NCBI GenBank assembly: GCA_049459795.1
Contig: JBMUDS010000003.1
Location: 1 to 64,000, forward strand
Length of the DNA stretch: 64,000 nucleotides
DNA from: SYAN01 sp049459795
GTDB taxonomy: Bacteria > Actinomycetota > Actinomycetes > Nanopelagicales > Nanopelagicaceae
Reading direction: 5' to 3'
Shown one piece after another: positions 52,449 to 60,229 of this stretch. Made by a program: the position numbers and the translations under genes. The notes below the pieces were generated by a model. It was not told the DNA's origin, did no database searches, and worked only from the letters and a program-made list of their open reading frames with translations. The first letter of the stretch is position 1, and every line of letters starts with the position of its first letter.

Positions 52449-53693
52449 ATGCGCTCGTGGCCCGGAATCTACAGACCGCCCTTGCCAAGTGCTATCGATA
52501 TACCTTCATTGAGACTGCGAGAAAGTTACAGCAATACGCTCGTCGAGATATCAGAAGATAAGCCGTTCACCATGTATGTCTGTGGCATCACACCGTATGA
52601 CGCTACCCATATCGGGCATGCGGCCACATACTTGACCTTCGATCTCATCCATCGTTTCCTTCTTGCCCAAGGTGTAAGCGTTCGATTCTTGGAGAATGTG
52701 ACCGATATTGACGATCCACTCTTTGAAAGAGCGTTGCGAGATGGGGTCCCATGGCAAGATCTTGGAAAAGGTCAAGTGGATCTCTTCCTCTCAGATATGA
52801 CGAACCTTCGCATCCTTCCGCCTATAGAACTGTTGACAGTGACTGAGGCGATGGAAGAGATCATCGAATTCATCTCAACCCTAGCGGCGAAAGGAGTGAC
52901 GTATCAGATCGGAAATGACACTTACCTTGATGCAGCGAGAGTAACTGACTTCAGCGACCTTCCTTACCCACTGGAACAATCAATACGCCTTTTCGCAGAC
53001 CGTGGCGGTGATCCTGGTCGCTCCGGGAAGCGACATCCTCTAGATCCCTTGCTCTGGCGCGAGAGCGGGTCGGGGGAGCCATCGTGGGACAGTCCTCAAG
53101 GTAAAGGACGTCCTGGTTGGCATATCGAATGTAACGCGATCTCACATTCCTTGGTGCGAGAGAAAGCTTCGGCGACTATCTCACTACAAGGTGGTGGTGA
53201 GGACCTAAAGTTCCCACATCATTACATGACGGCACTCCAAGAGAAAGCACGGTCTGGTTCCGCTTTCGCGGAGATCTTCGTTCATACCGGAATGATTCGA
53301 TATCAAGGCGAGAAGATGTCAAAGAGCCTTGGGAATCTCGTTTTTGTCTCTGAGCTGATCGGCCGAGGAATACCGCCTATGGCGATTCGACTCGCCTTGC
53401 TCTCAGGGCATTATGGGAACGAACGAGACTGGAACGACGCTTTACTGGCTGAGGCACAAGATCTTTACCAACGACTTCTACGAGTCTTATCCCGTGATCG
53501 AGTTCTTCCCTATGATGAGGTCTTGAGAGAAGTTCTTATCGCACTCTCAGATAATTTGGATACACCGAAAGCGCTCCTTGCGTTGAAGCGTTATGTCGAA
53601 CGTGTGGAGACATCTCCTAATGAAGAAGCCTCTGACGTGAAGCCAGGCGCTCTCTCTAGATTCCTCGATACCGTTCTAGGAGTCGCCTTCTAG
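52449..53693 (+). CDS. mshC: Cysteine:GlcN-inositol ligase (mycothiol biosynthesis) MshC
   Basis: 414 residues. A cysteinyl-tRNA-synthetase paralogue that joins cysteine to glucosaminyl-inositol in mycothiol synthesis. Zinc-cysteine and HIGH-like region YVCGITPYDATHIGHAATY; GRPGWHIECNAIS; and KMSKSLGN. It lacks the tRNA anticodon-binding domain, as expected at this length. Its N-terminus (RSWPGIYRPPLPSAI) is family-typical. Mycothiol is the thiol buffer of actinobacteria, so this gene is also a lineage marker. The TAG stop overlaps the stop of the convergent PAC2 gene in CTAG. Confidence 0.93.
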   Translation: MRSWPGIYRPPLPSAIDIPSLRLRESYSNTLVEISEDKPFTMYVCGITPYDATHIGHAATYLTFDLIHRFLLAQGVSVRFLENVTDIDDPLFERALRDGVPWQDLGKGQVDLFLSDMTNLRILPPIELLTVTEAMEEIIEFISTLAAKGVTYQIGNDTYLDAARVTDFSDLPYPLEQSIRLFADRGGDPGRSGKRHPLDPLLWRESGSGEPSWDSPQGKGRPGWHIECNAISHSLVREKASATISLQGGGEDLKFPHHYMTALQEKARSGSAFAEIFVHTGMIRYQGEKMSKSLGNLVFVSELIGRGIPPMAIRLALLSGHYGNERDWNDALLAEAQDLYQRLLRVLSRDRVLPYDEVLREVLIALSDNLDTPKALLALKRYVERVETSPNEEASDVKPGALSRFLDTVLGVAF

Positions 53694-54526
53694 CTGTTTT
53701 CCTGTCGCCTCAAGAAACGTTCAACTTCCTTTGCTATGGAATCGCCAGTCGCTTCCCGAAGCTCGTCATCGTCCTTACTACGCTCAAGTTCGCGTACGTA
53801 ATCACCAACCTCAGAATCTTCCGCAGCCATTCGGTCGACGTTTGACTCCCAGATGGTGGCTCGCTCCTTGAGGTTCCCGATCGGGAATTTAAGACCTAAG
53901 TGCTCCTCAAGTGCCTCAATCAAAGCCAGGGTCGCCTTCGGAGAGGGAGTTGTGGAAACGTAATGCGGTACCGCTGCCCACAATGAGAGTGCATTAAGTT
54001 CACGGTTCCTCGCCTCGTCTCCAATGACACCTAGGATTCCGGTGATCCCCTCATATTGCGAAGGTTCAACACCCAGTTCCTTTGCGAGCATCGGATCGGA
54101 AGCAGTCGCACTCACCGCAATGGGTCGGGAATGAGGAACATCGGCAAGAAGGCCACCCAACATCACCAAGAGATCAACCTCATAATCGTCGGCAACATCT
54201 AACAACTCCGAAGAGAAGCTTTTCCAACGCATCGATGGCTCTGCGCCGAGGACAAGTAACACCTCGCGAGTGGAGTGAGGATGCTTCACTGAGAAGATCT
54301 TCGTCGTCGGCCAAATGATCTCTCGCGCACCTCGCTCATCAAGTTTGATGGCAGGACGGTTGACCTGGAAGTCATAGAAATCCTCGGGATCGAATTCAGC
54401 GACAAGCGAGCCTTCCCACTCGTCAAGAAGATGAGAGATGACCTGCGATGCTGACTCACCTGCATCGTTCCAGCCGGTAAATGCCACCAGCATGACTCGA
54501 GGTTCTTCTTCGTCTCGCATCTGCAC
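53690..54526 (-). CDS. PAC2 family protein
   Basis: 278 residues from GTG 54526 (ATG 54520 is next). Starts VMLVAFTGWNDAGESASQVI, then EFDPEDFYDFQVNRPAIKL, a LVMLGGLLADVPHSRP block, GITGILG, and a helical acidic tail. This is the ATP-grasp-neighbouring PAC2 fold named after eukaryotic proteasome-assembly chaperones. In actinobacteria PAC2 proteins are widespread and sit next to metH as here; their role is not known and does not require a proteasome. Divergent from metH across 28 bases. Confidence 0.87.
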   Translation of the reverse strand: MQMRDEEEPRVMLVAFTGWNDAGESASQVISHLLDEWEGSLVAEFDPEDFYDFQVNRPAIKLDERGAREIIWPTTKIFSVKHPHSTREVLLVLGAEPSMRWKSFSSELLDVADDYEVDLLVMLGGLLADVPHSRPIAVSATASDPMLAKELGVEPSQYEGITGILGVIGDEARNRELNALSLWAAVPHYVSTTPSPKATLALIEALEEHLGLKFPIGNLKERATIWESNVDRMAAEDSEVGDYVRELERSKDDDELREATGDSIAKEVERFLRRQENS

Positions 54527-54532
54527 CTCTTT

Positions 54533-54538
54533 ACTTTA
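54533..54538 (-). promoter_or_regulatory. Putative -10 element (TAAAGT, minus strand) for leaderless PAC2 gene
   Basis: TAAAGT ends 6 bases before GTG 54526. The opposing metH hexamer is only 3 bases away. Confidence 0.45.
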
Positions 54539-54541
54539 CGA

Positions 54542-54547
54542 TAATCT
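54542..54547 (+). promoter_or_regulatory. Putative -10 element (TAATCT) for metH
   Basis: TAATCT ends 7 bases before ATG 54555. No cobalamin riboswitch can fit because only 28 bases separate the two divergent genes. Confidence 0.45.
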
Positions 54548-54554
54548 TCGTCTG

Positions 54555-57500
54555 ATGAGCGCGTTGAAATCGGTATCGGTTCCGTCGCCGCTCCCCGGCC
54601 GGAGCGAGGGTTCGCTTCGCCGGGCCCTTCGAACCCGTACCGTCGTAGCAGACGGTGCCATGGGCACCATGATCCAAGCGGCCAATCCCTCGTTAGAGGA
54701 TTTTGAGGGTCACGAAGGGTGCAACGAAGTTCTCAATCGCACTCGTCCTGAACTGATTGCAGAGATCCATCGCGCATATTTTGACGCCGGAGTCGATGCT
54801 GTCGAGACAAACACCTTTGGGGCGAATCTCGCAAATCTTGGGGAGTATGGGATCTCAGACCAAATCTACGAACTTTCCTTCAAGGGCGCGGAGATCGCTC
54901 GCTCGGTTGCTGATTCGTTTTCGGATCATCGTTGGGTTCTCGGTTCGATTGGACCAGGGACTAAATTGCCCACATTAGGTCATGTCAGCTATTCGGAGTT
55001 GCTCAGCGCTTATCGCGAGAACGCTCGTGGACTGATCGATGGCGGTGCGGATGCCATCATCGTCGAAACTACGCAGGATCTCCTGCAGTTGAAGTCTGCA
55101 GTCAACGGGGCTAGGGAAGCGATCCAAGCTGCTGATCGCGATGTCGTTCTCATCGCTCAGTTCACAGTTGAGGCGACGGGAACGATGCTTCTCGGTAGCG
55201 AAACTCCCGCGGCTCTCAACACACTCTCGCGACTTGGAGTCGACGTGATCGGCATGAACTGCGCGACAGGTCCTGCGGAGATGTCAGAGCATCTCAGGCA
55301 GCTGAGTCACAATTCTTCGATCCCTCTTTCATGCATGCCAAACGCTGGTCTTCCCGTTCTCGGTGGCGATGGGCCAAGGTACGACTTGGCACCAGCAGAA
55401 TTGGCAACGGCGCTTGCCCGTTTCGTTGAAGACTATGGCATCCGATTGGTCGGCGGGTGTTGTGGCACAACACCTGAGCATCTCGGTCGTGTCGTGTCGA
55501 CCGTTCGTAAGCTTGAAGCTTGCGACGAAGCATCCATCGAGTCAACAAAGACTGAGCAAGTTGGCCGTTCTGCCACCGTGGAGGCCGGTGCAAGTTCGAT
55601 CTATCAGTTTGTTCCATTCCGACAGGATCAGACCTATCTATCGGTAGGTGAACGTACGAATGCGAATGGTTCTCGAGCATTCCGCGAGGCCCTTCTTGCC
55701 GAGAATTGGGAAGCATGCGTTGAGATCGCCAAGGAACAGGTGAGCGAAGGCGCACACATGATTGATCTCTCTGTTGATTATGTAGGACGCGATGGTGTTC
55801 GTGATATGCGGGAATTGGCATCTCGCCTTGCGACCGCGATCACCTTGCCGATCGTCCTCGATTCCACCGAACCGAACGTTCTAAAGGCGGGATTAGAGAG
55901 TCTCGGTGGCCGGTCGGTGATCAACTCCGTCAATTATGAGGATGGTGATGGTCCCACTTCACGATTTACACGAATCATGCCTCTTGTAAAGGAGCATGGG
56001 GCAGCGGTCATCGCACTCACCATCGATGAGGAGGGTCAAGCCCGCGATAGTGATTGGAAGGTTCGTGTCGCAGGGCGATTGATACGTGATCTGACTGAGA
56101 AGTGGAATCTGGAAACAAGCGAGATCATCATTGACTGCCTAACCTTCCCGATAGCGACAGGTCAAGAAGAGACCCGCAAAGACGGAATCGCTACCCTAGA
56201 CGCAATTCGAAGACTGCGCGATCTTTACCCAGAGGTTCAGATGATCCTAGGCATTAGCAATGTCTCATTCGGTCTCAATCCCGCCGCCCGAGTGGTCCTT
56301 AATTCAGTTTTTCTCGACGAAGCCGTCAAAGCGGGTCTTACATCAGCGATAGTCCATCCATCGAAGATCGAGCCCCTGAATCGAATCGACGAGCGCACCA
56401 AGGAAGTCGCGTTGGACCTCATCTATGACCGGCGCCGCTTCGAAGAAGGTGAATGCATCTATGACCCGTTGACTGAATTTCTTCAGTTGTTCGAAGGCGT
56501 AGAGCTGGTCTCCAATCGTGTCAGCAAGTTGGAACGTCTGTACCAGATGCCGCTTGAAGAAAGATTGAGAGCGCGCATCATCGATGGCGAGAAGACGAAA
56601 CTCAACGTGGACCTAGATCTGGCAATGAAACAGGGCATTGCGCCGTTGACAATCATCAACGATCATCTTCTCGAAGGAATGAAGACAGTAGGGGATCTCT
56701 TTGGTCGCGGCGAGATGCAATTGCCCTTTGTTCTGCAATCGGCAGAAGTGATGAAGAGTGCAGTTGCTTACCTAGAACCGCATATGGAGCGCAGTGAATC
56801 AAGTGATCGTGGATCAATTCTCCTGGCCACGGTAAAGGGCGATGTCCACGATATTGGCAAGAATTTGGTCGACATCATCCTTTCCAACAACGGATACCGC
56901 ACAGTGAATATAGGCATCAAGCAGACGATTAATCAGATCATCGATGCCGCAGAGGCCTCGAACGTTGACGTGATAGGGATGAGTGGTCTACTGGTCAAGT
57001 CGACAGTCATCATGCGCGAGAATCTTCAAGAACTGGTCAATCGCAAGCTTGATAAGCGTTGGCCGATCATTCTTGGCGGCGCTGCTTTGACGAGAAGTTT
57101 CGTCGAACAAGATCTCGCGGATGAGTTTCCAGGAACGGTCCGCTATGCCAAGGATGCTTTCGAGGGGTTGGACCTCATGAACACCCTCATCGCTATCAAG
57201 AACGGTGATGCTTCGGCGTCACTGCCACCTTTGAAGAGAAGAGTCACAAAACGCGTCACGAGCGAACGGATGGCACCTGCTGGTGTTCGAAGCGATGTCA
57301 TGCGCGATATCGATGTCCCAGAAGCTCCTTTTTATGGATCTCGCACCGTTAAGGGAATCGCAGTTGCTGATTATCTTTCTCTGCTCGATGAGCGAGCACT
57401 CTTCGTTGGTCAATGGGGTTTGGATGGATCTCGTGGAAGATTCAATGAGATGGCAGAAGAGGAAGGACGTCCGCGATTGCGCGCCCTCCTCAATGATGCC

Positions 57501-58118
57501 CAGCGCGAGAGATGGCTTGAAGCAGGCGTGGTCTATGGATATTTCCCCTGCTACGGCGATGGCGAGGATCTCATCATCGTCGATGAGGGCGATGTAGGTT
57601 CCTTGACCGAGAGAATGCGTTTCTCGTTCCCGAGACAGAGTCGAGATCGCTACCTATGTATCAGCGACTTCTTCAGAGATCGCGGAGAAGCTAGCGAGAA
57701 GGGCCCGGACGTCGTTGCCTTTCACATCGTCACCATGGGAAATGCGGTATCTCGAGCCACGGCGCAGCTCTTCGAGTCAAATCACTATCGGGAGTATCTC
57801 GAACTACATGGCCTATCTGTTCAACTTACCGAGGCTTTGGCCGAGTATTGGCATAAACGAGTACGAGATGAATTGGGAATGGGCACCGAAGATGCCAAGG
57901 GAGTGCAGGAGATCCTTGATCAGGGTTATCGAGGCTCACGCTACAGTTTTGGATATCCAGCCTGCCCCGATCTATCCCAGCAGAGCTTGATTATGGATCT
58001 TCTAGATGCCCCGAGCATCGGAGTATCGCTATCAGAGGAGTTCCAACTCCATCCAGAACAAAGCACTTCAGCAATCATCGTTCATCATCCTGAAGCGAAG
58101 TATTTCAATGCGAATTGA
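54555..58118 (+). CDS. metH: Cobalamin-dependent methionine synthase
   Basis: 1187 residues from ATG 54555; an upstream in-frame start would lie inside the divergent PAC2 gene. Methylates homocysteine using methyl-THF and B12. Domains in order: homocysteine-binding (VADGAMGTMIQ; zinc cysteines in GMNCATGP and GGCCGTTPEHLG near 299); pterin-binding (VGERTNANGSRAF, DLSVDYVGRDGV); B12 cap; B12-binding with GDVHDIGKNLV (about 762-772, DxHxxG supplies the cobalt-ligand histidine); and the AdoMet activation domain (YFPCYGDGEDL and RYSFGYPACPDL). All modules are intact. The cell must make or import cobalamin. The HAD gene follows one base after the stop. Confidence 0.95.
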   Translation: MSALKSVSVPSPLPGRSEGSLRRALRTRTVVADGAMGTMIQAANPSLEDFEGHEGCNEVLNRTRPELIAEIHRAYFDAGVDAVETNTFGANLANLGEYGISDQIYELSFKGAEIARSVADSFSDHRWVLGSIGPGTKLPTLGHVSYSELLSAYRENARGLIDGGADAIIVETTQDLLQLKSAVNGAREAIQAADRDVVLIAQFTVEATGTMLLGSETPAALNTLSRLGVDVIGMNCATGPAEMSEHLRQLSHNSSIPLSCMPNAGLPVLGGDGPRYDLAPAELATALARFVEDYGIRLVGGCCGTTPEHLGRVVSTVRKLEACDEASIESTKTEQVGRSATVEAGASSIYQFVPFRQDQTYLSVGERTNANGSRAFREALLAENWEACVEIAKEQVSEGAHMIDLSVDYVGRDGVRDMRELASRLATAITLPIVLDSTEPNVLKAGLESLGGRSVINSVNYEDGDGPTSRFTRIMPLVKEHGAAVIALTIDEEGQARDSDWKVRVAGRLIRDLTEKWNLETSEIIIDCLTFPIATGQEETRKDGIATLDAIRRLRDLYPEVQMILGISNVSFGLNPAARVVLNSVFLDEAVKAGLTSAIVHPSKIEPLNRIDERTKEVALDLIYDRRRFEEGECIYDPLTEFLQLFEGVELVSNRVSKLERLYQMPLEERLRARIIDGEKTKLNVDLDLAMKQGIAPLTIINDHLLEGMKTVGDLFGRGEMQLPFVLQSAEVMKSAVAYLEPHMERSESSDRGSILLATVKGDVHDIGKNLVDIILSNNGYRTVNIGIKQTINQIIDAAEASNVDVIGMSGLLVKSTVIMRENLQELVNRKLDKRWPIILGGAALTRSFVEQDLADEFPGTVRYAKDAFEGLDLMNTLIAIKNGDASASLPPLKRRVTKRVTSERMAPAGVRSDVMRDIDVPEAPFYGSRTVKGIAVADYLSLLDERALFVGQWGLDGSRGRFNEMAEEEGRPRLRALLNDAQRERWLEAGVVYGYFPCYGDGEDLIIVDEGDVGSLTERMRFSFPRQSRDRYLCISDFFRDRGEASEKGPDVVAFHIVTMGNAVSRATAQLFESNHYREYLELHGLSVQLTEALAEYWHKRVRDELGMGTEDAKGVQEILDQGYRGSRYSFGYPACPDLSQQSLIMDLLDAPSIGVSLSEEFQLHPEQSTSAIIVHHPEAKYFNAN

Positions 58119-58119
58119 G

Positions 58120-58815
58120 ATGAGCGATCGGGTGTCGACACCTTCACTAGAGGCGATGCTCTGGGACATGGATGGCACACTCGTCGATACAGAGCCGATG
58201 TGGGTCACGTGCGAAGAAGAATTGATGCATGAGTTTGGTTACCGATGGTCAGAGCAGGACGCCTTGCACTGTATCGGTGGACCCATGGAACGAGTTCAGG
58301 TATATCTCAAAGAGAAGAGCGGCAGTGATCGAGATCCGGGCTGGTTCGGTGATCGATTGATCGAGATGATGCTTGCGAAACTCGAAGCGGGGGCGATCCT
58401 TCGTCCAGGAGCTTTAGAACTTGTAGATGCTGCACGCGAGAGTGGTGTGCGGCTCGCACTGGTCAGCGCTAGTAGGCGCTCGATCGTGGATGCAGTGCTT
58501 CGAGGCCTGCCATTCGAATTCGATATCTCCATTTCGGCCTCTGAGGTAGTGCGATCCAAACCACATCCCGAAGGGTATTTGCGAGCAGCGAATGACCTCG
58601 CGTCATCCATTCAGTCGTGTGTGGTCATCGAAGATTCATCCGTTGGAATCACATCAGGACTGGAAAGTGGTGCGATGGTTATTGGGGTCACGCATCAGTC
58701 TTACGAGCACATCAATTTCTTTGGGGTCCCAGATCTCAGCAAGATGTCGTGGCCCGAGCTGAATTCACTTCACAAGAGCTGGATCTTACAAAGGGTTGAG
58801 AGTGAAAGAAGATGA
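58120..58815 (+). CDS. HAD-superfamily phosphatase (beta-phosphoglucomutase/GS1-like)
   Basis: 231 residues from ATG 58120, one base after the metH stop; ATG 58108 is an alternative that overlaps metH. MLWDMDGTLVDTEPMW is motif I, ALVSASRRSIVD motif II, RSKPHPEGYLRAA motif III and CVVIEDSSVGITSGLESGAMVIGV motif IV. A helical cap lies at about residues 25-95. Substrate unknown. The metH-HAD-trmI order is a common actinobacterial arrangement. It overlaps trmI by 4 bases. Confidence 0.88.
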   Translation: MSDRVSTPSLEAMLWDMDGTLVDTEPMWVTCEEELMHEFGYRWSEQDALHCIGGPMERVQVYLKEKSGSDRDPGWFGDRLIEMMLAKLEAGAILRPGALELVDAARESGVRLALVSASRRSIVDAVLRGLPFEFDISISASEVVRSKPHPEGYLRAANDLASSIQSCVVIEDSSVGITSGLESGAMVIGVTHQSYEHINFFGVPDLSKMSWPELNSLHKSWILQRVESERR

Positions 58816-59663
58816 CCCGGATGGGTTTTGAGGAAGGCGATCGAATCCGACTCGAGGATGAAAAAGGGAGAATCGTCTCGTTCACCCTCAAGCGAGGAGA
58901 GACTTTCCACACTCATAAGGGTTGGATTAAGCATGACGATGTGATTGGAAAGCCAGAAGGTTCGATTATCACCACCAATTCGGGAATGAATTACCAAGCC
59001 TTCACTCCGCTCTATCCTGATTTCACCCTGGGAATGCCGCGAGGTGCGACCATCATCTATCCAAAAGATTCTGCACTGATCGTTGGTTACGGTGATATAC
59101 GAAGCGGTCAAAAAATAGTCGAAGCAGGGGCGGGTAGCGGTGCCTTGTCCATAGCACTGTTGAAGACACTCTCAGAACGAGGGCAGTTGCTCTCTTTCGA
59201 AGCGCGTCAAGATTTCTCTACTATTGCTTCGAAGAATGTTGAAACTTTTTTCGGTCGACTGCCGGAGAATTGGAACTTGCAGACCTGTCGATTGGAGGAT
59301 GTGGAACCTAACGTCCTTAGCCATGCAGATCGTTTCATCTTAGATATGCTTGCTCCATGGGAACATATACCTCTCGCTGCTGAATCTCTCGTGCCCGGGG
59401 GTTTGTTAATCGTCTATGTCGCTACGACGACTCAACTCTCACGAACTGCAGAAGCAATCAAAGAAGATGGTCGATTCGGGGAACCTGAAAGTTTCGAGAC
59501 CTTGCTACGACATTGGCACCATGAGGGCCTAGCGGTGCGACCCGTTCATTCCATGAATGCTCATACAGGGTTCCTCACATTTGCTCGGAGGAATGCCGGT
59601 ATTCAGTTGATGCGCCGTCGCCGTCCAGCCAAAGGTGCCTACAGTGAAGATTTTCAGTCTTAG
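58812..59663 (+). CDS. trmI: tRNA (adenine-58-N1)-methyltransferase
   Basis: 283 residues, ATGA overlap with the HAD gene. Methylates A58 in the T loop of tRNA. Preceding N-terminal domain FEEGDRIRLEDEKGRIVSFTL, then IIYPKDSALIVGYGDI, the AdoMet site VEAGAGSGALSIALLKTL, an acidic loop FILDMLAPWEHI, and GFLTFARR near the end. In mycobacteria this gene is followed by the Pup-proteasome genes; here an FKBP gene and then pafB follow. The TAG stop overlaps the FKBP stop. Confidence 0.92.
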   Translation: MTRMGFEEGDRIRLEDEKGRIVSFTLKRGETFHTHKGWIKHDDVIGKPEGSIITTNSGMNYQAFTPLYPDFTLGMPRGATIIYPKDSALIVGYGDIRSGQKIVEAGAGSGALSIALLKTLSERGQLLSFEARQDFSTIASKNVETFFGRLPENWNLQTCRLEDVEPNVLSHADRFILDMLAPWEHIPLAAESLVPGGLLIVYVATTTQLSRTAEAIKEDGRFGEPESFETLLRHWHHEGLAVRPVHSMNAHTGFLTFARRNAGIQLMRRRRPAKGAYSEDFQS

Positions 59664-60190
59664 GAGACTTCGATGATGTCCACAACGAAGACGAGTGTCT
59701 CGTTAGGGGCGATAGGACCGGCGCCGGAAGCACCGTAACCAAGGTCCGGTGGAATGACCAAAAGTCTCCGGCTGCCTTCTTTCGCACCAACCAACCCTTG
59801 CTGCCAACCCGTGATGACGCCTGAGAGCGGGAATGTGGCGGGTGCAGAGGTGAAGCTAGATTCGATCGGTGCTTTATCGGACCAGGTCACAAGGGAGTAA
59901 TTGACCGTGAGGGTGGAACTTGCTTCCACTACTTTTCCACTACCCACAACAAGGTCAATGGAAGCGAGCTCTGACGGAGGATCTTGATCAGGAATGACGA
60001 TATCTGGATTGACTCCGTACTCACCTGTGACGACCGGCAGATTCGGATTGGCATTGTCAGACATATTTTCCCCTTCAGAGCCGCATGAGGTCATGAGGGT
60101 CATGGCAGCGAGAAAAGCGAATACTTTTAGGAGCGCCTGTGGCTTCAAGCTTAACGAGATAGCCCACGGGAATGACGACGACTTCGACAT
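59660..60190 (-). CDS. FKBP-type peptidyl-prolyl isomerase, predicted lipoprotein
   Basis: 176 residues. The N-terminal signal has a hydrophobic core (ALLKVFAFLAAMTLM) and a lipobox-like MTSC with cysteine 36, so it is probably a membrane-anchored lipoprotein. The FKBP domain includes VNYSLVTWSDKAPIESSF, FPLSGVITGWQQGLVGAKEGSRRLLVIPPDLGYGASGAG and ETLVFVVDIIEV. The classic FKBP folds and VIxGWxxGLxGMKxGxxR/LxIPxxLAYG motifs are recognisable. It likely assists folding outside the membrane. It is divergent from pafB (39 bases apart). Confidence 0.9.
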   Translation of the reverse strand: MSKSSSFPWAISLSLKPQALLKVFAFLAAMTLMTSCGSEGENMSDNANPNLPVVTGEYGVNPDIVIPDQDPPSELASIDLVVGSGKVVEASSTLTVNYSLVTWSDKAPIESSFTSAPATFPLSGVITGWQQGLVGAKEGSRRLLVIPPDLGYGASGAGPIAPNETLVFVVDIIEVS

Positions 60191-60196
60191 GCCATG

Positions 60197-60202
60197 ACCT
60201 TA
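60197..60202 (-). promoter_or_regulatory. Putative -10 element (TAAGGT, minus strand) for leaderless FKBP gene
   Basis: TAAGGT ends 6 bases before ATG 60190; no Shine-Dalgarno sequence. Confidence 0.45.
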
Positions 60203-60217
60203 TCAGGTTAACCGGAC

Positions 60218-60223
60218 TATCTT
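60218..60223 (+). promoter_or_regulatory. Putative -10 element (TATCTT) for leaderless pafB
   Basis: TATCTT ends 6 bases before ATG 60230. AGGAAG lies between, but its distance of zero to the ATG is too short for a ribosome-binding site. Confidence 0.45.
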
Positions 60224-60229
60224 AGGAAG

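Noticed and set aside
54438..54554. Longer metH with a 39-residue N-terminal extension
   Set aside because: The extension would lie inside the divergent PAC2 coding region, lacks similarity to MetH, and the -10-like element is next to ATG 54555.
54527..54554. Cobalamin riboswitch ahead of metH
   Set aside because: Only 28 bases separate metH from the divergent gene, far too short, and no B12-box sequence was seen.
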